Notes under the pieces: generated by a model | Seen by the model: the letters and a program-made list of their open reading frames with translations, nothing else | The model's database searches: none | Told to the model about the DNA's origin: nothing | Shown here: piece after piece, positions 17,317 to 23,240 of the stretch | Layout: each line of letters starts with the position of its first letter | How positions within the stretch are numbered: position 1 is the stretch's first letter | Assembly: GCA_910578965.1 (NCBI GenBank) | Contig: CAJTSP010000011.1 | Location: 11,562 to 34,801, forward strand | DNA: 23,240 bases | Direction: 5' to 3' | DNA from: an uncultured Oscillospiraceae bacterium | Lineage (GTDB): Bacteria; Bacillota; Clostridia; Oscillospirales; Ruminococcaceae | Position numbers and translations under genes: made by a program

Positions 17317-17390
17317 CTGTACGGCCGCAGCCGCCATGCCGGGAAAATTCAGGGTGCGCACCGACCTTTTTTGCAGGCCTGGCCGTACAG
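17317..17390. repeat. 10-bp perfect inverted repeat with 54-bp spacer before the recombinase-like gene
   Basis: CTGTACGGCC (17317-17326) and GGCCGTACAG (17381-17390) are exact reverse complements. The spacer contains the 10-bp palindrome GGTGCGCACC (17353-17362) and a T-run; two more T-runs follow at 17408-17424. The pair lies between the SipW-like stop and the recombinase-like start. It could be part of a weak terminator, a protein-binding site or a recombination site; the sequence alone does not decide. Confidence 0.5.
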
Positions 17391-17460
17391 CGGAATCCCC
17401 GGCAAAATTTTTTGGGTTTTTTGCTTCCTATCTTGCTACCGCTAAAAGGGGGGATTAAGG

Positions 17461-18348
17461 ATGGAACGCTCCCGTGCGGGCCTGCGTATACCGCAGGCGG
17501 AAAGGGCTTTGAAGGAGCCGGAGGGGATGCTCTTGTCGGCCGAGCTGATCGAGTCTTTTTTGGCCAGCATGGCGGAGAAGGGGCGTACCCCGGAGACCAT
17601 CCAGTGCTACCGCAAAAGCCTGGAACAGTTTTACGGCATGCTGGCAGGAGGAAAACGCGTTACCCGCGGCACGCTGGACGAGTGGAAATTGGAGATGCAG
17701 GAGCAGGGCCTCGCACCCCGCACAATCAATGTGCGCATTTCGGCCATGAACAGCCTGGCCGAATACTGTGGCCGCAGGGAGCTACAGGCGCAGACACATG
17801 CCCTGCCGGGCGATTCGGTCCAGCCAGAGCTGACCCGCAGCGAGTACCTTAGGCTGCTGGGTACGGCGCGGCTGTTGGGAAAACAGCGCACATACCTGAT
17901 GATTAAGGTATTTGGTACGCTGGGCCTTTCGGTCCAGGAGCTCCGGCTGCTCACCGTGCAGGCCGTCTGCCGGGGCCGCCTTGTGCTGGATAAGCAGACG
18001 GTGTACATCCCTGCCTGCCTGCAAAGCGAGCTGACCGGTTACGCCAGGCAGGCGAATATCCAATCCGGTCCGCTTTTTGTTACGGCGGCCGGCGCCCCGC
18101 TTGCGCGCAGCCATATCAGCGGCAGCATCCGGGCTCTCGGCAGCGAGGCGCGGGTGGCGGAAGAAAAGTGCAATCCGCGCTGCCTGAAAAAGCTTTGCCA
18201 AACCACCCAGGACCATGTGCGGGAAACCCTGGAGCTGCTGTTTGAGCAAACCTACGAGCGTTTGCTGGAGGGGGAGCAGAGGAGCATCGGCTGGGACCTG
18301 CCCGAGAAGGGCCCTCTTGCCGGGGCAGACGCCCGGCGGGAGCGATAA
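17461..18348 (+). CDS. Tyrosine-recombinase-like protein with altered catalytic positions
   Basis: This encodes 295 residues; ATG 17461 is preceded by a G-run about 8 nt upstream, with ATG 17527 as an alternative. Residues 25-108 match the SAM-like N-terminal domain of phage integrases (LIESFLASMAEKGRTPETIQCYRKSL, split here as positions 30-55). Residues 121-250 resemble the catalytic domain. Box I reads TLGLSVQELRLL, with Ser157 where catalytic Arg belongs. Box II reads CNPRCLKKLCQ instead of HxxR. The C-terminus (EQTYERLLEGE) lacks the usual GH motif before its tyrosine. It may be a DNA-binding regulator or relic rather than an active recombinase. It stands alone between an inverted repeat and a terminator, next to the surface locus. 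Confidence 0.75.
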   Translation: MERSRAGLRIPQAERALKEPEGMLLSAELIESFLASMAEKGRTPETIQCYRKSLEQFYGMLAGGKRVTRGTLDEWKLEMQEQGLAPRTINVRISAMNSLAEYCGRRELQAQTHALPGDSVQPELTRSEYLRLLGTARLLGKQRTYLMIKVFGTLGLSVQELRLLTVQAVCRGRLVLDKQTVYIPACLQSELTGYARQANIQSGPLFVTAAGAPLARSHISGSIRALGSEARVAEEKCNPRCLKKLCQTTQDHVRETLELLFEQTYERLLEGEQRSIGWDLPEKGPLAGADARRER

Positions 18349-18355
18349 AGGGCCC

Positions 18356-18385
18356 GGGCCGGTAGTAAGGCAGCCGGCCCTTTTT
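18356..18385 (+). terminator. Intrinsic terminator of the recombinase-like gene
   Basis: GGGCCGG (18356-18362) pairs with CCGGCCC (18374-18380) around an 11-nt loop, followed directly by TTTTT. It begins 7 nt after the stop codon. Confidence 0.85.
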
Positions 18386-18433
18386 GCAGCAGCGGCCAGG
18401 TACGTTTTTTCAGGGCGGAAAGCGCCGGGGAAC

Positions 18434-18457
18434 GCACATTTGTGCGGCAAAGGCATA
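18434..18457 (+). promoter_or_regulatory. Possible promoter/operator of the 98-residue gene
   Basis: GCACATTTGTGC (18434-18445) has 5-bp inverted arms and could be an operator. A CATATAG element at 18454-18460, 16 nt after an AC pair, loosely fits the sigma-K style of sporulation promoter, and a standard sigma-A promoter is not evident. This is a weak visual match only. Confidence 0.2.
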
Positions 18458-18503
18458 TAGTGAGGGTGCCGCTGAAAAAACTATCTGCTGGAGGGAATGC
18501 CTT

Positions 18504-18800
18504 ATGTCAATGCCGAGTATCTGTATGCAGAACAACCCCGTGCCGATGTCCCAGGCTGTGACCGACCTTATCGAGAGCATTGCGCTGGAAGAAACCGCCC
18601 TGAGCCACATCCTCAACGCGGAGGGCGAGCACCTGCAGTGCGTCCTCACGATGCAGGATCTGGATTTTTGCAAGATCGTGGAGGCCAACGAGACGGTGGC
18701 CAATATGGTATCTGCCGTGAGCGACCTTGAGGTGATCCTCAAGGATAAGCTGGAATTTATCTCGAACAACCTCTACTATCCGTCCCGCACCGATTGCTGA
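18504..18800 (+). CDS. Small conserved-looking protein, unknown function (98 aa)
   Basis: ATG 18504 follows GGAGGG at 18490-18495 with 8-nt spacing. The protein is soluble, with no signal peptide. Helical segments are evident: AVTDLIESIALEETALSHIL (about 18-37), NAEGEHLQCVL, then VANMVSAVSDLEVILKDKLEF. The pattern of ESIALEETALSHILNAEGE is one I recall from short Clostridia proteins of unknown role, some of them linked to spore or surface proteins; this is recollection, not proof. It is a single-gene unit between two terminators. A spore-related role would fit the loose promoter match upstream but is speculative. Confidence 0.7.
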   Translation: MSMPSICMQNNPVPMSQAVTDLIESIALEETALSHILNAEGEHLQCVLTMQDLDFCKIVEANETVANMVSAVSDLEVILKDKLEFISNNLYYPSRTDC

Positions 18801-18886
18801 CCGCCGCCTTTTGCGATAAAAGCCCGGGCGGGGGCTTTGCGCGCGGCGCAGGGCCAAAAGGGGCGCAGAACAAAAATATGGCCAGC

Positions 18887-18925
18887 AAAAGCGGCCGGTT
18901 TGCCCTTGACAAACCGGCCGCTTTT
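18887..18925. terminator. Bidirectional terminator overlapping the tRNA promoter
   Basis: AAAAGCGGCCGGTTT (18887-18901) and AAACCGGCCGCTTTT (18911-18925) pair perfectly over 15 bp with a 9-nt loop. A-run and T-run ends make it functional in either direction. A weaker 7-bp hairpin (18819-18838) precedes it. Its loop and right arm contain the -35 box of the tRNA promoter. Confidence 0.8.
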
Positions 18926-18934
18926 GGGTATCAT
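18906..18934 (+). promoter_or_regulatory. Sigma-A promoter of tRNA-Ser
   Basis: TTGACA (18906-18911), a 17-nt spacer and TATCAT (18929-18934) form a near-consensus housekeeping promoter. Transcription should start near 18941, about 13 nt before the mature tRNA end. Confidence 0.85.
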
Positions 18935-18953
18935 ATCAGGGAGGATATTGTTT

Positions 18954-19045
18954 GGAAAGATGGCTGAGCTGGTCTAAGGCGCACGACTGGAAATCGTGTG
19001 AGGGCCATAAACCCTCCGAGGGTTCGAATCCCTCTCTTTCCGCCA
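18954..19045 (+). tRNA. tRNA-Ser (anticodon GGA)
   Basis: A 92-nt gene with a 7-bp acceptor stem (GGAAAGA with TCTTTCC), discriminator G and encoded CCA (19043-19045). The anticodon stem is CACGA/TCGTG, with loop CTGGAAA giving anticodon GGA for UCC/UCU. The long variable arm (GAGGG...CCCTC) is the class II feature expected of serine tRNA. The T arm is GAGGG-TTCGAAT-CCCTC. Confidence 0.97.
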
Positions 19046-19050
19046 ATACG

Positions 19051-19090
19051 TCGGGGCAGGCTTTGTATTGCTTGCCCCGATTTTCTTTTT
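19051..19090 (+). terminator. Intrinsic terminator of tRNA-Ser
   Basis: TCGGGGCA (19051-19058) pairs with TGCCCCGA (19073-19080), followed by TTTTCTTTTT. It starts 5 nt after the CCA end. Confidence 0.85.
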
Positions 19091-19471
19091 AAGCAGTGGG
19101 GCGCGTTTGCCCCGCTGCCTGTGGCTGTTCGGCAGGGTAAATCTTCGGTTCCTTTTGGCGCTTTGGCGGGCCCGCACCGTCCCCAAGCCGCCCCGTCCAA
19201 CGGGTAGCTTTGGGGACAATGCCGTATGTGCCCACCCCGGTGAGATAAAACGGCCCTGTGCGGGAAACGACCTAAAGCGACGGTTCCATAAGAAAACAAA
19301 GCCGTAAACTCTACTGGTCAGTCGCATCCGCTGCGTCAGAAAAACTTGGAATACACAAAGCATTCCCGCGCTTTCCTTCCTTGCGGCTGCAGCCGCCCAG
19401 CGAATGCTCGGTGGATTGAATTTTACGGATTCTTTGTTTTTTATCTCACCGCTGCTAAGGGCCCCGGCCTT
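19091..19471. other. Non-coding, structured intergenic region
   Basis: No credible gene is seen in this 381-nt stretch. It contains a 10-bp hairpin at 19093-19118 (one T-G pair, 6-nt loop) and an AGCATTC/GAATGCT inverted repeat (19359-19365 and 19402-19408) that encloses the palindrome GCGGCTGCAGCCGC (19383-19396). It is the 3' side for both the tRNA and the minus-strand transporter. It may include dispersed-repeat sequence; genome comparison is needed to tell. Confidence 0.5.
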
Positions 19472-20308
19472 TTACGCCATACGCCCCCCGTAGCGCGCCC
19501 CTTGGCCGTGGCAGTACCAGTACAGCCAGCCCATGGCAAGCCCGCCCAGCAGATTGCCTAACGTAACAGGCAGCAGGTTTTGCAGCAGAAAGCTCCCCCA
19601 GCTCAGGGCCGAAAGGTCTATCCCGGCCTCTGCGGCCAGGGCGGCGTACGCCGGCACTGTGCGGGCAAGCAGCCCGGCGGGGATGTAGAACAGGTTGGCG
19701 ACGCAGTGCTCAAACCCGCAGATTACAAAAAAAGCCACCGGCAGGGAGGCGCCTGCCACCCGGCCGGTAAGATCCTTGGCCGAAAGGGAAAGCAACACTC
19801 CGGTTGTTACAAGCAGGTTGCAGAAAATCCCCAGGATTACGGCGCGGGCGGGGTGCAGCCCGCACTTGGAGGCCGCCAGCCGCATGGTAAAAACGGCTAA
19901 CTGCCCGCCCGAATAATCCAACTGCCCGCCAAAAACGCAGCCGGCGGCGGTAAGCAGGGCGCCAGCCGCATTGCCCAGGTATACGGCGCCCCAGTTGCGC
20001 AGGACATCCCCCACGGCAGCCTGGCCGCCAAGCACCGGGATAACCAGCAGGGTGTTGCCGGTAAAAAGCTCGGCGCCGGTTAAAACCACCATTGCCAGGC
20101 CAAAAGGAAACAGCAGCCCGCACACCACCCTTGCCACGCCCGGGTTGGCGATGGAATGGGCTGCCGTGTTGGTTACGGCTCCGCCCATGCCGATCAAAAA
20201 CCCTGCCAGAACCGCCAGCAAAAACATCCTTAAAAAGGGCATGCGGGCTTTGGCGCGGCCGGCGGCCGCATAATTGGCCGTGCATTCCTGCGGTGTAAAA
20301 AGCTGCAT
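19472..20308 (-). CDS. Formate/nitrite transporter family channel
   Basis: This encodes a 278-residue integral membrane protein of the FNT (FocA/NirC) family, normally a pentameric channel for formate, nitrite or hydrosulfide. Six hydrophobic segments are visible. Family signatures are GAELFTGNT (78-86), GFEHCVANLFYIP (198-210, with the pore histidine 201) and LPVTLGNLLGG (246-256). Reading the complementary strand, GGGAGGG lies about 9 nt before the ATG (complement of 20306-20308). The gene is divergent from the phosphatase gene. In a fermenting Clostridium-like cell, formate export or uptake is the likeliest job, but substrate cannot be read from sequence. Confidence 0.9.
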   Translation of the reverse strand: MQLFTPQECTANYAAAGRAKARMPFLRMFLLAVLAGFLIGMGGAVTNTAAHSIANPGVARVVCGLLFPFGLAMVVLTGAELFTGNTLLVIPVLGGQAAVGDVLRNWGAVYLGNAAGALLTAAGCVFGGQLDYSGGQLAVFTMRLAASKCGLHPARAVILGIFCNLLVTTGVLLSLSAKDLTGRVAGASLPVAFFVICGFEHCVANLFYIPAGLLARTVPAYAALAAEAGIDLSALSWGSFLLQNLLPVTLGNLLGGLAMGWLYWYCHGQGARYGGRMA

Positions 20309-20536
20309 TTTTGCCGTCCCTCCCGAATATAAGTCCTGTGCATTTTAGTGTACCACAGGCAGGCGCAGGATGCTATCCTTTTTTGAAAGGCCGCGGCGGG
20401 CGCGCCGCCCTTCGCCAGAACGCACCGTACGGGCAGCAAAAGCGCGCCCCGCGATTTTACGCTACAAAAACAGGCCCTGGTATGATACAATAGATGTGGA
20501 TTACCCAATCAGGCAGGCATGGCCTTGCCGCGGGTG

Positions 20537-20543
20537 AAGGGAC
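20537..20543 (+). promoter_or_regulatory. Ribosome binding site fixing a TTG start
   Basis: GAAGGGA lies 8 nt before TTG at 20552. The in-frame ATG at 20519 lacks a comparable site and would add an atypical 11-residue basic leader, so TTG is preferred. Confidence 0.55.
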
Positions 20544-20551
20544 GGGATAGG

Positions 20552-20998
20552 TTGCATAAAATATTGTTCGTCTGCCACGGAAACATCTGCCGCAGCCCCA
20601 TGGCGGAATTTGCGCTGCGGGATATGGCGGAAAAGGCGGGGCGCGCGGCGGAGTTTGAGGTTGCCTCGGCCGCCACCAGCGGCGAGGAGCTGGGCAGCCC
20701 GGTTTACCCGCCCGTGCAGCGGCTGCTGGCCCGGCGCGGGATTGGCTGCGCGGGTAAAACGGCGCGCCGGTTAGCCCGGGCAGACTATGGCCATTACGAT
20801 TTGTTGATCGGTATGGATGGGCAGAACCTGGCAAACATGCGGCGTATCTGCGGGGGAGATCCGGCCGGCAAGCTCTGCCTGCTGATGGATTTTACCGATC
20901 GGCCTGGCCCGGTGGCCGACCCCTGGTATACCCGCGATTTCGAGGCTGCCTGGCGGGATGTCAGCGAGGGATGCCGAGGGCTGCTGGCGGCTTTGTAG
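20552..20998 (+). CDS. Low-molecular-weight protein tyrosine phosphatase
   Basis: This encodes 148 residues from TTG 20552, a standard length for the family; the start is judged from the upstream GAAGGGA. The P-loop VCHGNICRSPMAEF occupies 7-20, with nucleophile Cys8 and Arg14. The general acid is Asp123 in ADPWYTRDFE. Cytoplasmic enzymes of this fold dephosphorylate tyrosine (or arginine) on proteins, and some act on kinases linked to polysaccharide production. No partner kinase is seen nearby. It is divergent from the formate channel, and a 243-bp spacer contains a possible TATGATACAAT element (20481-20491) without a clear -35 box. Confidence 0.92.
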   Translation: MHKILFVCHGNICRSPMAEFALRDMAEKAGRAAEFEVASAATSGEELGSPVYPPVQRLLARRGIGCAGKTARRLARADYGHYDLLIGMDGQNLANMRRICGGDPAGKLCLLMDFTDRPGPVADPWYTRDFEAAWRDVSEGCRGLLAAL

Positions 20999-21082
20999 CC
21001 GGTAAATGCGGCTGTTTTGTAAAGCCGGGGCCCCCCGGCGCAAGGGGGCGGCAGAAAACATGGGGCTTTGGAGGAGATTTTT

Positions 21083-22237
21083 ATGATTGGGCAGGAAAAA
21101 CACGAAAATTTTGCAAAAGGGCTTTTGGGGGCGTTCCTCGGCTCACTGCTGGGGGTGGCCTGCATCCTGGTGATCAGCCGGCTGGGATATGTATCCGCCA
21201 TTTCGGGGGTGGTCATGGCGCTCTTTTCGCTCAAGGGGTATGAACGGTTTGCCGGCGCCTTGAGCAAAAAGGGGGCGGGCGCCTCGATTGTGCTGGTGCT
21301 GGCAATGACCTACCTTGCCAACCAACTGGACTTTGCCATTGACATCGCGCTCGGTTATGGCATCCCGGTATGGGAGGTTTTTTTGGCTGTGCCGGCGCTG
21401 CTGCGTGATCAGGTAGTGAGCGGCGGCGTATTTTGGGGCAACCTGGCGCTGCTCTACCTGTTTACCCTGCTGGGGGCGGTGCCGATTTTGCGCAGCGGCA
21501 TGACCGGTTCGCTTACCACCCGCGAGGTAGCGGAAAGCGCCGGCGTACAAAGCGGCGCGCAGCAGGCTGTTTTTTATCCGCCGGTTAAGCAGTGGGCGGC
21601 GCCCATGCGTACCGGCGGCAATTTGGCGGCTGTCCTCGAGCTGGTCCTGGGGACGGGCTTTTTGATTGTCGGGGGGCTGGCCGGGGCCGGGCCGCTGATG
21701 ATTGCGGGGGTTGTGGTGATATACTGTGCTATCCTGCTTATGATTGTAGGCATTGCGCACGTGCAGGACAATTCCATCCTGCTTGCGCGGATCGACGGGG
21801 TGCTCTGGCGGTTCCAGCTTACCCAGCTCAACAGCCTGCACCGTTTTACCGACAAAAGGGTTAACCTTACCGCCGTGCGCTGGTACAAGCTCACCCCCGA
21901 GGAGCGCCAGCGCGCGCAGCAGGCGGCCCTGCGCATGGCCTGCCCGCCCGATACCGGCGCGCAGCAGGTGGTCGGCCTGGCGGCAGCGCCCGCAGCGCTT
22001 GCAGGGCTGCCGCTCTATAACCCCGAGACGGTTAAAGAAACCAAATGGGGCTGGAAGCTGTCTTACGAGACCGAGAGCGGCAAACGCCGCAAAATTACCC
22101 TCTACAAAATTTATCCCGGCTTTGCCCCCATGCCGGGCCAGCAGCCCGCCGAGGGCCCGGTGCCGGTACAGTGGGGCTGGTGCCTGCTGGCGCTGGGGAT
22201 TGGGGCGGCCTGCTTTGCGGTTGCCTGTATCTTTTGA
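21083..22237 (+). CDS. Multi-pass membrane protein of unknown function (384 aa)
   Basis: ATG 21083 follows GGAGGAG (21070-21076) by 6 nt. Hydrophobic segments are visible near 11-31, 36-50, 66-82, 116-136, 180-200, 202-224 and 364-384. Between the sixth and seventh lies a soluble region of about 140 residues (IDGVLWRFQLTQLNSLHRF, KLTPEERQRAQQAAL, KWGWKLSYETESGKRRKITLYKIYP), probably cytoplasmic and beta/alpha mixed. I do not recognise the family. A short 6-bp GC hairpin lies in the 84-nt gap after the phosphatase gene without a T-run, so co-transcription is possible. Confidence 0.8.
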   Translation: MIGQEKHENFAKGLLGAFLGSLLGVACILVISRLGYVSAISGVVMALFSLKGYERFAGALSKKGAGASIVLVLAMTYLANQLDFAIDIALGYGIPVWEVFLAVPALLRDQVVSGGVFWGNLALLYLFTLLGAVPILRSGMTGSLTTREVAESAGVQSGAQQAVFYPPVKQWAAPMRTGGNLAAVLELVLGTGFLIVGGLAGAGPLMIAGVVVIYCAILLMIVGIAHVQDNSILLARIDGVLWRFQLTQLNSLHRFTDKRVNLTAVRWYKLTPEERQRAQQAALRMACPPDTGAQQVVGLAAAPAALAGLPLYNPETVKETKWGWKLSYETESGKRRKITLYKIYPGFAPMPGQQPAEGPVPVQWGWCLLALGIGAACFAVACIF

Positions 22238-22317
22238 CAAGGGCTTATACGCCGGTAGGCGGCAGGCCGGCACAGCATACCCCTTTTATAAATTTTTGTT
22301 GCAGAGGCTGTTAATCG

Positions 22318-22845
22318 ATGGCTGTCTTCTATTTTATACGTCATGGCCAAATGGATACCTCGATGGCCGGGAAAAAGTTCTATAAAGGGTTTGCCTATAA
22401 TATGATGCCGTTGTCCGAAAAGGGGGCCCGACAGATCCATGAGGCCGCCAAGGACGGCAGGCTTCAAGATGCTGAGCTGATTATTACGTCGCCATACGGC
22501 CGCGCAATGCACAGTGCCGCTATTTTGTCAAAGGATTTACATATTGAGATGAAGGTAGAAACCGATTTGCACGAATGGCTGGCAGACGGTGTCTCATATG
22601 AATTTTTGCCCGATAAGCTGGCGGCAGATTCCTATAAAAGCTTAACGGAACATCACGGCCGTCACCCAAAAGGGGCACAATGCCGTTGGGAATCTGTAGG
22701 CCAAATGAAGAAACGGGTTATGGCTGTTTTGGACAGGTACAAGGGTTATCGTGCCGTTATTGCCGTGTCCCATGGGACGCTCATGCAATATGTCCTGGGA
22801 ATAGAACACCCGGAGCATGGAAAGATCGAAGAGCTGCGTTATTGA
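22318..22845 (+). CDS. Histidine phosphatase superfamily protein (175 aa)
   Basis: ATG 22318 has only a weak AGAGG about 12 nt upstream. FIRHGQMD (6-13) carries the nucleophile His9. Further active-site residues are Arg62 in SPYGRAMHSA, Glu86 in HEWLADG and His152 in AVSHGTLMQYVLG. This matches phosphoglycerate-mutase-like histidine phosphatases, whose substrates are small phosphorylated metabolites or proteins. The stretch after RHG (DTSMAGKKFYKGFAYNMM) departs from the usual TDWN...GR.QG substrate loop, so it is unlikely to be a true cofactor-dependent mutase. The gene looks more AT-rich than its neighbours, which may reflect transfer. Confidence 0.88.
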   Translation: MAVFYFIRHGQMDTSMAGKKFYKGFAYNMMPLSEKGARQIHEAAKDGRLQDAELIITSPYGRAMHSAAILSKDLHIEMKVETDLHEWLADGVSYEFLPDKLAADSYKSLTEHHGRHPKGAQCRWESVGQMKKRVMAVLDRYKGYRAVIAVSHGTLMQYVLGIEHPEHGKIEELRY

Positions 22846-23087
22846 TATGCCCTGCGGCCTGCTATCTGTGACAGGACCGGCCTGCCCGCCTTTTTGCAAA
22901 CGGTTGTCCGCATAAAGGAAATGGCGGGCCCGCCGCAGAGGCCTGCTTTGCGGCGCCGGGGCTCGGGAAAGAACCCTGTGGGCGTGCAAAAAAAGGCTGT
23001 GTCCCTTTGCCGAGGCCCTCTGCCCGGCCGGTCCGAGAGATTGCTTGAAAAACCCGTGCTTGGGCGTTCTATCCCCCAACATTGCCC
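22846..23087. other. Intergenic region, no gene recognised
   Basis: Nothing coding is credible here. The only notable structure is the 12-bp palindrome GGCGGGCCCGCC at 22923-22934. No T-box, riboswitch core or clear terminator was recognised. Confidence 0.5.
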
Positions 23088-23116
23088 TTGTATTTTGCGC
23101 AAAAGTTTTGTATACT
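23088..23116 (+). promoter_or_regulatory. Probable sigma-A promoter of the last gene
   Basis: TTGTAT (23088-23093), a 17-nt spacer and TATACT (23111-23116) resemble a housekeeping promoter, 55 nt before the ATG at 23171. The -10 match is good and the -35 match is partial. Confidence 0.55.
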
Positions 23117-23170
23117 GGCATTGGAGTATTTTGGCGGCGCATTCTTGTACGGAGGGAGAAAGAGGCTGTT

Positions 23171-23240
23171 ATGCTTACCGGCGTATCTGGTTACTTATAT
23201 AACCAAAACCCATACTATACCGGGGTGCTCGCGGCCCAGC
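23171..23240 (+). CDS. Start of a gene leaving the window, 3' partial
   Basis: ATG 23171 follows GGAGGG (23151-23156) and AGAGG (23161-23165), with a promoter-like pair upstream. Twenty-three codons are visible, beginning MLTGVSGYLYNQNPYYTG, and the frame stays open to the end. It is too short to identify. Confidence 0.55.
   Translation, partial: MLTGVSGYLYNQNPYYTGVLAAQ

Noticed and set aside
17461..18348. An active integrase marking a mobile element or prophage
   Set aside because: No excisionase, attachment repeats or phage genes are nearby, and the catalytic positions are changed, so a mobile element is not supported.
18931..19363. Minus-strand reading frames over tRNA-Ser, including one with an ERDSNPRR-type stretch
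   Set aside because: These are translations of the antisense of the tRNA, a well-known artefact that recurs in databases. The tRNA explains the sequence.
20481..20491. TATGATACAAT as promoter of the tyrosine phosphatase gene
   Set aside because: The -10 element is good but no -35 hexamer stands at proper spacing, so it is mentioned only in the gene entry.
22894..23202. Plus-strand open frame of about 100 codons
   Set aside because: Its composition is unlike a protein (rich in Arg, Pro and Gly), it lacks a ribosome site and it runs across the promoter and start of the better-supported gene at 23171.

Overview
The window looks like a chromosomal segment of a moderately high-GC Clostridia (Bacillota), most likely a gut Oscillospiraceae/Ruminococcaceae-type anaerobe. 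The evidence is strong AGGAGG-type ribosome binding sites, class B and class C sortases, LPXTG-type anchors, SipW/TasA-type secretion genes and a formate/nitrite channel. The taxonomic call is inference; no rRNA is present.

About 80% of the window (1-18348) is one plus-strand cell-surface locus. It opens inside a giant adhesin (5' end outside the window) with BspA-type leucine-rich repeats, DUF11-like stalk modules, a SpaA-type domain and an MPKTG anchor. A major pilin (LPATG) and a class C pilus sortase follow. Next come an anchorless pilin-like protein, two TasA/camelysin-like proteins, a membrane-tethered protein with a TNDTG motif, and a MucBP-like protein with a Pro-rich stalk and membrane anchor. 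A perfect 40-bp palindromic terminator (14812-14851) closes this block.

A second tightly packed block holds a class B sortase, a small coiled-coil protein and two different type I signal peptidases: a bacterial Ser/Lys enzyme, then a SipW-like Ser/His enzyme overlapping it by 4 nt. A tyrosine-recombinase-like protein with altered catalytic positions follows and ends at a strong terminator. Inferred model: the signal peptidases process the TasA-like and pilin precursors, SrtC polymerises the LPATG pilin with the large adhesin as ancillary or tip subunit, and SrtB and the membrane-tethered proteins attach or organise a second, TasA-like fibre or matrix.

From 18349 on the content is ordinary. 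There is a small conserved-looking protein, tRNA-Ser(GGA) whose promoter overlaps the preceding terminator, and a ~380-nt non-coding stretch. Then come a minus-strand formate/nitrite transporter, a low-molecular-weight protein tyrosine phosphatase, an unrecognised multi-pass membrane protein, a histidine-phosphatase-family protein, and the first codons of a gene leaving the window.
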